From contig NZ_CP031012.1 in NCBI RefSeq assembly GCF_009497775.1, forward strand, positions 434,001-498,000: 64,000 nucleotides of DNA, in the 5' to 3' direction. Under the pieces are notes generated by a model, which was not told the origin of the DNA, did no database searches, and saw nothing but the letters and a program-made list of their open reading frames with translations. Positions 27,368 to 35,882 of the stretch are shown here, piece by piece (within the stretch, counting starts at the first letter, position 1; every line of letters begins with the position of its first letter). This stretch comes from Alcaligenes faecalis (GTDB lineage Bacteria > Pseudomonadota > Gammaproteobacteria > Burkholderiales > Burkholderiaceae_B). A program made the translations under genes and the position numbers.

Positions 27368-28032
27368 TCGCTTTGATCAACGCTGCTGGGCTTGTGCAAG
27401 CGCTGCAGGGCGGCGCTGCACAACTCACCAATGCCTTCCAGAAAGTCCGTACCCATATCGGCGGTAAAGCGTGTGGCTTCGGGTGAGCCCAGAACCAGCA
27501 GGCCAAACAGGGTGTTCGACTCGGGGAACTTCAAGGGCACAATGGCCACCGATTGCGCGTCTTGCTGCAAATCGGCCAGGAACTCCTGTTCGCGTCGGAC
27601 GCCGCAATATGGATTGATCAAGGTGTAGGCCCAGCTGGCCAGGGCGTCATCGGCCAGCACCTCGTCCGGATTCCAGCAGTGCAAGCGTACAACCGGCATT
27701 TCAAAAATGCGTTCCAGGCTGCTGCAAATCAGGGCAGGGAGGGCGCCGGGATCGGACTCGGCCAGCATCTGGCAGTTCCATTGATGCAGTTGGCGCGAGA
27801 TCTTTTCATTGCCACGGGCATTGGCTACCAGCGTGGCCAGTTGGCGCTCGGTTTTCTTGCCGCGCTCGCGCAGCAGCATGATCTGGCGCTCGCCCAGGGA
27901 AATGGCGCGGCTTTGGTGCGGGTGCGGCACCATCAGTTTGGAAAAAACGTCGGCGTGCGCGTCGAAGAAATCAGGGTTGGCTTTCAAAAACTGGGCCACT
28001 TCCACGGCGCTAAGGCTGTTGGGGGTTTCCAT
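27355..28032 (-). CDS. DUF484 family protein (GAF-like), 225 aa
   Basis: Start METPNSLSAVEVAQFLKANPDFF matches the family N terminus, followed by LMVPHPH and a helical GERQIMLLRERGKKTERQL region, then a GAF-like C-terminal domain. The family is regularly found between dapF and xerC but its biochemical role is unknown. It begins 2 bp after the dapF stop and overlaps xerC. Confidence 0.9.
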   Translation of the reverse strand: METPNSLSAVEVAQFLKANPDFFDAHADVFSKLMVPHPHQSRAISLGERQIMLLRERGKKTERQLATLVANARGNEKISRQLHQWNCQMLAESDPGALPALICSSLERIFEMPVVRLHCWNPDEVLADDALASWAYTLINPYCGVRREQEFLADLQQDAQSVAIVPLKFPESNTLFGLLVLGSPEATRFTADMGTDFLEGIGELCSAALQRLHKPSSVDQSECPA

Positions 28033-28034
28033 GT

Positions 28035-28958
28035 CTAGAAGGTTTCCTTTCTGGCTAAGGATGCACACAGTGCATCGATATCGACTTGTCCGGTAAAGAC
28101 AGTTTGGGCCGGGCCGCTCATGCGTAGTGCCTGTCCGTCCCATTCAATGCGCAGACTGCCTCCACGAGTATCAACGACAACCGGGCTTTGGAGCAATCCC
28201 CGGCGTATGCCCGCCACCACAGCCGCACATGCGCCTGTACCGCAGGCCAGGGTTTCTCCGGCTCCGCGCTCGTAGACGCGCAGCTTGATGTGGTGAGGGT
28301 CGACGATTTGCATGAAACCCGCGTTCACCTTGTGGGCAAAACGGGGGTGGGATTCGATGAAGGGGCCAACCGTGGCAACCGGAGCCTGTTTCACATCGTC
28401 CACGACCTGCACGGCATGCGGATTGGAAATCGAGACCAGTGACAGGGCGACGGGGGCGGCTTGATCGGGCACAGGCAAGAGCCACAGCGTGTCGTTGCCT
28501 TGGTCGCGCGCTTCCAGACCTTTATTGTCAAAACCCACATCGGCAGGCGCAAAGCGGGTGGTGCCCATCATGACATCCACGCCGCGTTGCGGGTCGTCAT
28601 TCAGGCTGATGATGCCGGTACGAATTTGCGCCCGCAAAGGGTTGGCCGAGGACAGGCCCTGCTCGTGTACAAAGCGGACAAAGCAACGTGCGCCGTTGCC
28701 GCAGTGTTCAACTTCGCTGCCATCTGCATTGAAGATGCGGTAGCGGAAATCGGCCCCTGCTTCGGTGGCGGCTTCGACCAGCAAGATCTGGTCGGCACCA
28801 ATCCCGAAGTGGCGATCGGCCAGGGCACGGGCCCGTTCCGGTGTCAGTTCAATATGCTGCGTCACACCGTCCAGCATGACAAAGTCATTGCCCGCTCCGT
28901 GCATTTTGCTGAAACGCCAAAGGGAGGAGACGGGCTGGGGGGCGGTGGAACGGTGCAT
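28035..28958 (-). CDS. dapF: Diaminopimelate epimerase DapF, 307 aa
   Basis: Converts LL- to meso-diaminopimelate for lysine and peptidoglycan synthesis. Both catalytic cysteines are visible in EHCGNGARC and [11 protein letters not shown], and the N-terminal [13 protein letters not shown] is conserved. The chosen start at 28958 leaves a 17-residue N-terminal extension, [17 protein letters not shown]; the family core begins at the next Met. It lies 7 bp after the first acyltransferase gene. Confidence 0.95.
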   Translation of the reverse strand: MHRSTAPQPVSSLWRFSKMHGAGNDFVMLDGVTQHIELTPERARALADRHFGIGADQILLVEAATEAGADFRYRIFNADGSEVEHCGNGARCFVRFVHEQGLSSANPLRAQIRTGIISLNDDPQRGVDVMMGTTRFAPADVGFDNKGLEARDQGNDTLWLLPVPDQAAPVALSLVSISNPHAVQVVDDVKQAPVATVGPFIESHPRFAHKVNAGFMQIVDPHHIKLRVYERGAGETLACGTGACAAVVAGIRRGLLQSPVVVDTRGGSLRIEWDGQALRMSGPAQTVFTGQVDIDALCASLARKETF

Positions 28959-28965
28959 GATGGGC

Positions 28966-29856
28966 CTAGTAGATGCCGGGTTGACCTTCAGGTCGGGTTT
29001 TGAAGCGTCGATGCACCCAATAATACTGCGGCGGGTCCTCGCGCACATATTTTTCGATCAGGGCATTCATGCGCTCGGTCGCTTCTTCCAGGCTGCCTTC
29101 GCCGGGGAAGTCGGACATGGGTTCCAGCACCTGAATATGGTAGTGACCAGTCTGGGCATCCACGCGGGAAATCACGGGAATGACCACGGCATCTTGATTG
29201 CGGGCAATCTGGGCGGTGGACAGCAAAGTGGCAGTCGGGACATTGAAAAAGGGCATAAAGGCCGAGCCCTTGGTGCCGAAGTCCATATCAGGCAGGTAGT
29301 AAATAGGTCGGCGATTTTGCAGGGCACGTATCAGGCCACGAATACCGTCCTTGCGGGAAACCAGGTCTACCGAGGAGAAGCGGCTGCGGCCTTCATACAT
29401 CAGTCTATCCACATGAGGGTCGCGCTGGGGAGTGTAAAAGGCCACCATATTCGGGATGGACATGGACAGTCGTGTTCCGGCTGCATCCATACCTAGAAAG
29501 TGAGGCACCAGCAGCATGACTTTGCGGCCCTGCTCCAGGGCCTGAGTGATGTGTTCTTCACCCGTCAGGTGCAGAGTGTTCAGAATAGTGCTGGGCAGAC
29601 CAAACCAGAGCAGACCCCGATCCAGATAGGATTGGGCCAGCAGGCGAAAGTGCTGTTTTTCCCATTCGCGGCGTGTGCTTTCTGGCGTGTCGGGGAAGCA
29701 CAAATCCAGGTTAGTGCGAACAATGTGACGGCGGCGGGAGGCGAAGCGATGAACCAGTCCGCCCAGCACGGCCCCCCAACGCTGACGCGTGCGTACGGAG
29801 GCACGGCCAAAGTAGGTGAAAACGGATTTGAGCAGTGGGTAAGAATTAAAACTCAT
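28966..29856 (-). CDS. LpxL/HtrB-family lipid A acyltransferase, second copy in operon, 296 aa
   Basis: A membrane-anchored acyltransferase that adds secondary acyl chains to lipid A. The catalytic HX4D is [11 protein letters not shown] near residue 117. The N terminus has a hydrophobic, basic segment, and [18 protein letters not shown] fits the family. Its start overlaps the end of the preceding acyltransferase gene by 4 bp. The acyl chain and position specificity cannot be read from sequence. Confidence 0.9.
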   Translation of the reverse strand: MSFNSYPLLKSVFTYFGRASVRTRQRWGAVLGGLVHRFASRRRHIVRTNLDLCFPDTPESTRREWEKQHFRLLAQSYLDRGLLWFGLPSTILNTLHLTGEEHITQALEQGRKVMLLVPHFLGMDAAGTRLSMSIPNMVAFYTPQRDPHVDRLMYEGRSRFSSVDLVSRKDGIRGLIRALQNRRPIYYLPDMDFGTKGSAFMPFFNVPTATLLSTAQIARNQDAVVIPVISRVDAQTGHYHIQVLEPMSDFPGEGSLEEATERMNALIEKYVREDPPQYYWVHRRFKTRPEGQPGIY

Positions 29857-30707
29857 GGGGTGGTTTCGCCAGGCAAAGGGGGCGCATCGTGAGGAATCTT
29901 GTAGCGGTTGTATCCCCACAGGTATTGCGTGGGAAAACGGCGTATCAAGCTTTCCATGGATTCGTTGATCAGGGTGGCCAGCTCCGTGGGGTCTTCGGGC
30001 AAAGGCTCCGGCAGGCGCAAGGTGTGAATATGCCAGCCGCGCCCTTTTGGCAGGCGTTCGGCAGCGGTCACAATAACAGGCACATTGGACTGGCGGGCCA
30101 GCTTGCCAGCCAGCGTCATGGTCAGGGCAGGGCGGCCAAAAAACGGCGCCCACACACCATCGCCACCACTGGGAACCTGGTCGGGCAACATGCCTACCGA
30201 TTCACCCTTGCGAAACGCGCGGACAAATTCACGCACGCCTTTCATATTGGCGGGGACGGCATGCAGGCCGGGCAGTTCACGCGACTCTACCATCAGGGGT
30301 TCCAGTACGGCCTGGCGTGGTGGGCGGAACATCACGGTCAGTGGGCCTAAACCCACCAGATAACGTGCCGTAATCTCAAAGCAACCCAAGTGAGGAGTCA
30401 GATACAGCACGCCGCGTCCTTCGGCATGGGTGGTCTCCAGCAAGGCCACATTATCGACGGTGCAGCGGGCCAGACAGGCTTGCGGATGCAGCCAGACGCG
30501 CGGTGTTTCCAGGATCATGGCGCCGGTTTGTCCGGCTGCTTGCCGGAAAAATGCGGGGGAGTCGTAACCCGCTTGCCGACAGTGGCTTTGCAGACGGCGG
30601 CGATAGCGTCCGGGAAAGGCGTAAATCAGTCGTCCAATCCCCTTGCCCAGCCCATGCAGGACGGGTAAAGGCAGACGAGCCATCAGACGCAAAAGTGCCG
30701 CTAGCAT
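29853..30707 (-). CDS. LpxL/HtrB-family lipid A acyltransferase, first copy in operon, 284 aa
   Basis: A paralogue of the next gene, with catalytic TPHLGCFE (HX4E variant) near residue 105, MFRPPRQ and MLPDQVPSGGDGVWAPFFG segments. The gene pair is translationally coupled, and dapF follows. It probably adds one of the secondary acyl chains of lipid A. The gene is divergent from metK across 237 bp. Confidence 0.9.
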   Translation of the reverse strand: MLAALLRLMARLPLPVLHGLGKGIGRLIYAFPGRYRRRLQSHCRQAGYDSPAFFRQAAGQTGAMILETPRVWLHPQACLARCTVDNVALLETTHAEGRGVLYLTPHLGCFEITARYLVGLGPLTVMFRPPRQAVLEPLMVESRELPGLHAVPANMKGVREFVRAFRKGESVGMLPDQVPSGGDGVWAPFFGRPALTMTLAGKLARQSNVPVIVTAAERLPKGRGWHIHTLRLPEPLPEDPTELATLINESMESLIRRFPTQYLWGYNRYKIPHDAPPLPGETTP

Positions 30708-30775
30708 GGGCCAGGCAATCCTTTAATGTGAAGTTTTGCTGAAATAAATACGTATTTTCGCTTAAAATGGATTGT

Positions 30776-30842
30776 ATCGCTGAGTTAAACGACAACTTGC
30801 GGAGCGATCAGGCAGCAAGCTGCCCACTATAAACCGCTAAAG
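30776..30842 (+). promoter_or_regulatory. Probable SAM-II-type riboswitch in the metK leader
   Basis: P1 arms ATCGCT (30776-30781) and AGCGAT (30803-30808) pair perfectly and enclose GAGTTAAAC and CTTGC elements. A pseudoknot can form between GCGG (30799-30802) and CCGC (30834-30837), followed by the conserved-looking GCTAAAG. These features match the SAM-II layout (TGA-TTTRA, CTTGC, TAAAC, CGCTAAAG). An extra perfect hairpin GGCAGC-AA-GCTGCC (30811-30824) is inserted before the TAAAC strand. Matched by memory of the family, not by a covariance model. Confidence 0.6.
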
Positions 30843-30879
30843 CGTCGCGCCCCGTCTATCGTATCCACATCGCTGGCTT

Positions 30880-30908
30880 CGAGGTGCAACGCAGTTTGTT
30901 CAACCTCG
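30880..30908 (+). other. Inverted repeat between the leader element and metK
   Basis: CGAGGT (30880-30885) and ACCTCG (30903-30908) can form a hairpin 37 bases before the metK start. It may be the expression platform of the upstream leader element. Confidence 0.4.
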
Positions 30909-30944
30909 TGCTGATTATCAGCCCTTATTAAAGGAAGCTACGCT

Positions 30945-32108
30945 GTGAACAACAACGACTTTCTCTTTACTTCCGAATCCGTCTCTGAAGGCCACCCCGA
31001 TAAGGTTGCCGACCAGATCTCCGACGCCATCCTGGACGCTATTTTCGAGCAAGATCCTCAGGCACGTGTTGCTGCCGAGACCTTGTGCAATACCGGTCTG
31101 GTAGTGTTGGCTGGCGAGATCACCACGCACGCCAACGTGGATTACATCCAGGTTGCCCGTGACACCATCAAGCGCATTGGCTATGACAATGGCGACTACG
31201 GCATTGATTACAAGTCCTGCGCCGTTCTGGTGGCCTACGACAAGCAATCGCCCGATATCGCCCAAGGCGTGGACCGCAGCCCTGAAGAGCTGCTGAACCA
31301 GGGCGCTGGTGACCAGGGCCTGATGTTTGGCTACGCGTGCGACGAAACCCCTGATCTGATGCCTGCTCCCATCTGGTACGCCCACCGCCTGGTGCAGCGC
31401 CAGAGCGAACTGCGCAAAGATGGCCGTCTGCCCTGGTTGCGTCCTGACGCCAAATCCCAGGTGACCTTCCGCTACGTGGATGGCCGTCCTACCGAAGTGG
31501 ACACCGTGGTGCTGTCCACTCAGCACGCTCCTGAAATGTCCCAGAAAGACATTCACGAAGCCGTGATCGAACACATCATTCGTCCATGCTTCCCTTCGGA
31601 CCTGCTGACCGAAAAAACCCGCTTCCTGGTGAACCCCACCGGCAAGTTCGTGATTGGTGGTCCTCAAGGCGATTGCGGTCTTACTGGCCGCAAGATCATT
31701 GTGGATACCTACGGTGGCGCATGCCCTCACGGTGGTGGTGCTTTCTCCGGCAAGGACCCCTCCAAAGTGGACCGTTCCGCTGCTTACGCGGCGCGTTACG
31801 TGGCCAAGAACATTGTGGCAGCCGGTCTGGCCCGACAGTGTCAGGTGCAGCTGAGCTACGCCATCGGTGTGGCCGAGCCTATCAACATCACCATCTACAC
31901 TGAAGGCACTGGCGTGATCCCGGATACCGAGATCGCCAAGCTGGTTCGCCAACATTTCGACCTGCGCCCACGCGGCATCATCGAAATGCTGGATCTGCAG
32001 CGTCCCATCTACACCAAGACAGCGGCCTACGGTCACTTTGGCCGCAGCGAGCCCGAGTTCAGCTGGGAAGCCACGGACAAGGCCCAGGCTTTGCGTCAGG
32101 CTATCTAA
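30945..32108 (+). CDS. metK: S-adenosylmethionine synthetase MetK, 387 aa
   Basis: Makes S-adenosylmethionine from methionine and ATP in the cytoplasm. Signature sequences are complete: [32 protein letters not shown] (methionine loop) and [19 protein letters not shown]. Translation starts with GTG at 30945 after AAAGGAAG. Length fits the family. ahcY and metF follow on the same strand, giving an activated-methyl-cycle block. Confidence 0.97.
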   Translation: MNNNDFLFTSESVSEGHPDKVADQISDAILDAIFEQDPQARVAAETLCNTGLVVLAGEITTHANVDYIQVARDTIKRIGYDNGDYGIDYKSCAVLVAYDKQSPDIAQGVDRSPEELLNQGAGDQGLMFGYACDETPDLMPAPIWYAHRLVQRQSELRKDGRLPWLRPDAKSQVTFRYVDGRPTEVDTVVLSTQHAPEMSQKDIHEAVIEHIIRPCFPSDLLTEKTRFLVNPTGKFVIGGPQGDCGLTGRKIIVDTYGGACPHGGGAFSGKDPSKVDRSAAYAARYVAKNIVAAGLARQCQVQLSYAIGVAEPINITIYTEGTGVIPDTEIAKLVRQHFDLRPRGIIEMLDLQRPIYTKTAAYGHFGRSEPEFSWEATDKAQALRQAI

Positions 32109-32304
32109 GAAAGGTGCAAAGGCCGCTTGCGGGCGGCGCTTTGCAGCAGGGATACAGCGTTGTCGGGGCCGGAAAACCGGGCTGCCCGCAACGCTGGAAG
32201 AGGCAGGCCCCGGTCCGTCTCGCAAGAAGAAATTATGATTTTTACCCCTGGAGCCGTCTTCCCAAGACGATCCAAACAGGTACAATCACCCACATTAATT
32301 TGCC
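32109..32304 (+). other. Intergenic region upstream of the SAH riboswitch
   Basis: No gene is seen. The first half carries GC-rich inverted segments after metK. The part around 32230-32300 is AT-richer (AGAAATTATGATTTTTACCCC, then GTACAATCACCC) and is the likely place of the ahcY promoter. Confidence 0.4.
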
Positions 32305-32394
32305 ATCCTCGAGGGGCGTTGCGACAAGACACTAGTCTTGCCAGGCTCGGGGCATGGATAGGTGGTATCCACCTTGGAGAACGACGCTCACCAC
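32305..32394 (+). promoter_or_regulatory. S-adenosylhomocysteine (SAH) riboswitch upstream of ahcY
   Basis: P1 pairs CCTCGAG (32307-32313) with CTCGGGG (32346-32352); a perfect inner hairpin CAAGAC-ACTA-GTCTTG lies at 32325-32340; a pseudoknot pairs GGGCGT (32314-32319) with ACGCTC (32384-32389). Conserved SAH-element words GCGTTGCGAC and GCCAGGCTCGG are present. It sits 77 bases before the ahcY GTG, as in other beta- and gammaproteobacteria, and should turn ahcY on when SAH accumulates. Confidence 0.92.
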
Positions 32395-32470
32395 GACCTG
32401 CATGGCGGGCTGCTGGTGAGAATTCATTTGCTCTCCGTGCAGTCTGCGTGCCGTATAACGGAGCCCGACT

Positions 32471-33868
32471 GTGACTTTTACCGATTACAAAATTGCCGAT
32501 ATTTCCTTGGCTGAATGGGGCCGCCGCGAGCTGACCATTGCCGAGACCGAAATGCCTGGCCTGATGGCCACCCGCGAGGAATTTGCTGCCTCCCAGCCCC
32601 TGAAGGGCGCACGCATTGCCGGCAGTTTGCACATGACGATTCAAACCGGGGTTCTGATTGAAACCCTGACGGCCCTGGGCGCGGAAGTGCGCTGGGCATC
32701 GTGCAACATCTTCTCCACTCAAGACCACGCTGCCGCTGCTATTGCCGCCTCTGGAGTGCCTGTGTTCGCCGTCAAGGGCGAAACTCTGGAAGAGTACTGG
32801 CAATACGCCCACGACATTTTCGATTGGCCCGGTGAGCAGGCCAACATGATTCTGGACGACGGTGGCGACGCAACTCTGTTGCTGCACCTGGGTGCCCGTG
32901 CTGAAAAAGACCTGTCCGTTCTGGATAAACCCGGCAGCGAAGAAGAGCGCGTCATGTTCGCCTCTATCCGTGCCCGTCTGCAAAACGACAAAACCTGGTA
33001 CTCCACCCGTCTGGCCCAGATCAAGGGCGTGACCGAAGAGACCACCACGGGTGTGCACCGTCTGTACCAGATGGCCAAGAAAGGCGAACTGGCCTTCCCC
33101 GCCATCAACGTGAACGACTCGGTGACCAAGTCCAAGTTCGACAACCTGTACGGCTGCCGCGAGTCCCTGGTGGACGGTATCAAGCGCGCGACCGACGTGA
33201 TGGTTGCTGGCAAGATCGCCGTGGTTTGCGGTTTCGGTGACGTGGGTAAAGGTTGCGCGCAAGCGCTGGCCGCTTTGCGCGCCCAGGTTTGGGTTACCGA
33301 AATTGACCCTATCTGCGCCCTGCAAGCTTCGATGGAAGGCTACCGCGTTGTGACCATGGAAGAAGCCGCCGACAAGGCCGACATCTTCGTGACCGCCACC
33401 GGCAACTACCATGTGATCAACCGCTCGCACATGGATCGCATGAAAGACCAGGCCATCGTGTGCAATATCGGTCACTTCGACAACGAAATCGACGTGGCTT
33501 CCATTGAGGACCTGGAGTGGGAAGAGATCAAGCCTCAGGTTGATCACATCATTTTCCCTGACGGCAAGCGCATCATCCTGCTGGCTCAAGGCCGCCTGGT
33601 GAACCTGGGTTGCGCCACTGGTCACCCTTCGTTTGTGATGTCGGCTTCGTTCACGAACCAGACCATTGCACAAATTGAACTGTTCACTCGTGGTGAGAAC
33701 TACGAAACAGGTAAAGTATATGTACTGCCCAAGCATCTGGACGAAAAAGTCGCTCGTTTGCACTTGAAGAAATTGGGTGTGAACTTGTCGACCTTGTCGC
33801 AGGCGCAGGCGGATTACATCAACGTACCGGTGCAAGGTCCATTCAAGGCCGAGCACTACCGTTACTAA
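32471..33868 (+). CDS. ahcY: Adenosylhomocysteinase AhcY, 465 aa
   Basis: Hydrolyses S-adenosylhomocysteine to adenosine and homocysteine with bound NAD. Family motifs include [52 protein letters not shown], the NAD loop [12 protein letters not shown], and the C-terminal PFKAEHYRY. The start is GTG at 32471; the ribosome site is in CGGAGCCC. The approximately 30-residue insert near 155 is of the long bacterial type. Confidence 0.97.
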   Translation: MTFTDYKIADISLAEWGRRELTIAETEMPGLMATREEFAASQPLKGARIAGSLHMTIQTGVLIETLTALGAEVRWASCNIFSTQDHAAAAIAASGVPVFAVKGETLEEYWQYAHDIFDWPGEQANMILDDGGDATLLLHLGARAEKDLSVLDKPGSEEERVMFASIRARLQNDKTWYSTRLAQIKGVTEETTTGVHRLYQMAKKGELAFPAINVNDSVTKSKFDNLYGCRESLVDGIKRATDVMVAGKIAVVCGFGDVGKGCAQALAALRAQVWVTEIDPICALQASMEGYRVVTMEEAADKADIFVTATGNYHVINRSHMDRMKDQAIVCNIGHFDNEIDVASIEDLEWEEIKPQVDHIIFPDGKRIILLAQGRLVNLGCATGHPSFVMSASFTNQTIAQIELFTRGENYETGKVYVLPKHLDEKVARLHLKKLGVNLSTLSQAQADYINVPVQGPFKAEHYRY

Positions 33869-33910
33869 AACGCACCGGCGTCTTCGGACGCCTATTCCTG
33901 GAGCCCTATC

Positions 33911-34249
33911 ATGACTTTGCTACTTGTCTGGATCCTGAATGCTGTTGCCTTGCTGGTTGTTGCCTACATCCTGCCGGGTATTACGGTTGCCTCGTTTGGC
34001 TCAGCCCTGATTGCTGCGCTGGTACTGGGTCTGCTCAATACTCTGGTCAAACCTTTGCTGATTGTGCTGACCTTGCCCATCACTATTGTGACTTTGGGCT
34101 TGTTCCTGCTGGTGCTCAACGCCTTGGTGTTCTGGTTTGCGGGCTCTATTCTCAAGGGCTTCCAGGTTGAAGGCTTCTGGTGGGCCGTGATTGGGGCAAT
34201 TGTCTACAGTCTGGTTTCCGGACTGCTGTCGGGATTGTTAATGAAATGA
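33911..34249 (+). CDS. Four-span membrane protein of the phage-holin superfamily IV type (DUF360/YvlD-like), 112 aa
   Basis: Four hydrophobic segments fill the protein, with the family pattern LLVWILNAVALLVVAYILPGITV, then LNTLVKPLLIVLTLPITIVTLG. Despite the family name, no phage genes are near. The gene sits between ahcY and metF and overlaps metF by ATGA, so it belongs to the methyl-cycle transcript. Its function is unknown. Confidence 0.85.
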   Translation: MTLLLVWILNAVALLVVAYILPGITVASFGSALIAALVLGLLNTLVKPLLIVLTLPITIVTLGLFLLVLNALVFWFAGSILKGFQVEGFWWAVIGAIVYSLVSGLLSGLLMK

Positions 34250-35085
34250 GCAATCAGCAAACTTTGAGCCTGGAGTTTTTCCCGCCGCGAGATATCGCGG
34301 CGCAGGAAAAACTGGTGCGGACCGCCAAGTCCCTGATGGGCTTGAACCCCGCCTATGTCAGCATGACGTTCGGGGCCGGTGGCTCCACCCGTGCTGGCAC
34401 GGTGGATGCGGTGGCACTGCTGCAAAAACTGGGCTTTGATGTCGCACCGCACTTGTCGTGCATTGGTACGGCACCCGCACAGCTGAGCGAGATGCTGGAC
34501 AATTACCGCGACCAGGGCATACGACGTATCGTGGCCCTGCGCGGTGACTTGCCGTCGGGTATGGGTGGTGATGCGGGCGAGCTGCGTTATGCCAGCGATC
34601 TGGTGGCTTTCATTCGTGAAAACTACGGTGAGCAGTTTCATATCGAAGTGGCCGCCTACCCAGAAATGCACCCCCAGGCGACGGGTTTTGGGGACGACCT
34701 GGATCACTTTGTGAACAAGGTCAACGCAGGGGCGCATGGCGCGATCACGCAGTACTTCTTCAACCCGGACTCCTACTTCAGCTTTGTTGAACGGGCCCAG
34801 GCGCAAGGAGTCACAATTCCGATCACGCCAGGCATCATGCCTATTACCAACTCGTCCCAGTTGCTGCGTTTCTCGACCATGTGTGGAGCAGAAGTGCCGC
34901 GCTGGATTCGTTTGCGTCTGGCCGACTTCGGTGATGATCGCGCATCGATTCGCGCTTTTGGTATCGATGTGGTGGCACGCTTGTGTCAGGACCTGTTGGA
35001 TGGTGGTGCTCCCGGCATCCATATGTACACCCTGAACGGGGCAGACGCGAGCATGGCTATTTTGCCGAATCTGACCTGGCGCTAG
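34246..35085 (+). CDS. metF: Methylenetetrahydrofolate reductase MetF, 279 aa
   Basis: Reduces 5,10-methylene- to 5-methyl-THF, the methyl donor for methionine synthesis, with FAD. Seen are LSLEFFPPRD at the N terminus (catalytic Glu), SMTFGAGGSTR, RRIVALRGDLPSG, AAYPEMHPQA, and ITQYFFNPDSYF. The ATG at 34246 overlaps the stop of the upstream membrane protein gene (ATGAAATGA), indicating translational coupling. Confidence 0.96.
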   Translation: MSNQQTLSLEFFPPRDIAAQEKLVRTAKSLMGLNPAYVSMTFGAGGSTRAGTVDAVALLQKLGFDVAPHLSCIGTAPAQLSEMLDNYRDQGIRRIVALRGDLPSGMGGDAGELRYASDLVAFIRENYGEQFHIEVAAYPEMHPQATGFGDDLDHFVNKVNAGAHGAITQYFFNPDSYFSFVERAQAQGVTIPITPGIMPITNSSQLLRFSTMCGAEVPRWIRLRLADFGDDRASIRAFGIDVVARLCQDLLDGGAPGIHMYTLNGADASMAILPNLTWR

Positions 35086-35103
35086 GCTCTCAGATGTTCA
35101 ATA

Positions 35104-35137
35104 AAAAACCCGCCAGAGGTCTTGGCGGGTTTTTTTA
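35104..35137. terminator. Bidirectional terminator between metF and the 5-formyl-THF cyclo-ligase gene
   Basis: AAAAAACCCGCCA and TGGCGGGTTTTTTT arms lie between the convergent genes, with A- and T-runs on either side. Confidence 0.88.
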
Positions 35138-35227
35138 TGGGGGGCTATATGGCCTGCACCTTTTCCGGTTTGATCGACTGCTTTGTAAACAGAGTTCTCG
35201 ATTAAACAGTTTGTGGTAGCGGGTTAC

Positions 35228-35857
35228 TTATAGTTCCGGAGCGGGCACAGCCCAGCCTTTATCAGTCAGAATACTGTCCAGGCGTTGGTCGTGCGGGGCG
35301 GGCTGGTAGGATTGGCCCGACAAGTCGCCCACTGCCCAGGCAATACCAATGCTGGTAAACGCGTGGTTTTGTTCTTTCAGCGCCGCCAAAGTCCGGTCGT
35401 AATACCCTTTGCCGTAGCCCAGGCGATCGCCCTGGCGGGTGTAGCCCAGGGTAGGGACCAGGACAATGTCCGGTTGCATGGTTTTAGTGGAAACCGGGAT
35501 TTCGATGCCGTAGCGTCCCTTTTCCATTTCGGTGTCGGGTGTCCACTCGACAAAACTCAAAGGGGCGTCGGGCTCCTGGACAACGGGCAGACAGACATTG
35601 ATGCCTTCCTCCTCTACCCATTGAAGCAGCAATGGGCGCAAGTCCGGTTCTTGGGCCATAGGCCAGAAAGCGGCAATGGTGGTGGGTTCGGCACGGCCTT
35701 GTTCACGCAGGCGGCTGCGGTTGGTGGCCAGCCAGGTGAACAGACGGCCCCGGATCAGCAAAGCGCCCCGGTTGGTGTCGATGGAGGGCTGCCCGGCTCG
35801 CAGGTCTTTTAGTCGCGTGCGCAGCGCGGCTGCGTTATGCTCTACGTTCTGAATCAT
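35228..35857 (-). CDS. 5-formyltetrahydrofolate cyclo-ligase, 209 aa
   Basis: An ATP-dependent folate-salvage enzyme making 5,10-methenyl-THF. The C-terminal signature DIVLVPTLGYTRQGDRLGYGKGYYDRTLA is intact, and IAAFWPMAQEPDLRPLL fits the N-terminal half. The start at 35857 aligns with the family; upstream codons are not supported. It is divergent from the lytic transglycosylase gene with a gap of only 25 bp. It converges on metF, another folate gene. Confidence 0.92.
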   Translation of the reverse strand: MIQNVEHNAAALRTRLKDLRAGQPSIDTNRGALLIRGRLFTWLATNRSRLREQGRAEPTTIAAFWPMAQEPDLRPLLLQWVEEEGINVCLPVVQEPDAPLSFVEWTPDTEMEKGRYGIEIPVSTKTMQPDIVLVPTLGYTRQGDRLGYGKGYYDRTLAALKEQNHAFTSIGIAWAVGDLSGQSYQPAPHDQRLDSILTDKGWAVPAPEL

Positions 35858-35882
35858 GGGTGATTTTCTAAAGGCCGTCACT

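Noticed and set aside
32105..33856. A 583-codon open frame antisense to ahcY
   Set aside because: Shadow of ahcY; it would also run across the SAH riboswitch.
33911..34249. Prophage remnant suggested by the holin-type protein
   Set aside because: The family name is historical; the gene is coupled to metF and no phage gene is nearby.
35086..35227. 6S RNA gene next to the 5-formyl-THF cyclo-ligase gene
   Set aside because: The gap is too short and, apart from the terminator, shows no long paired structure.
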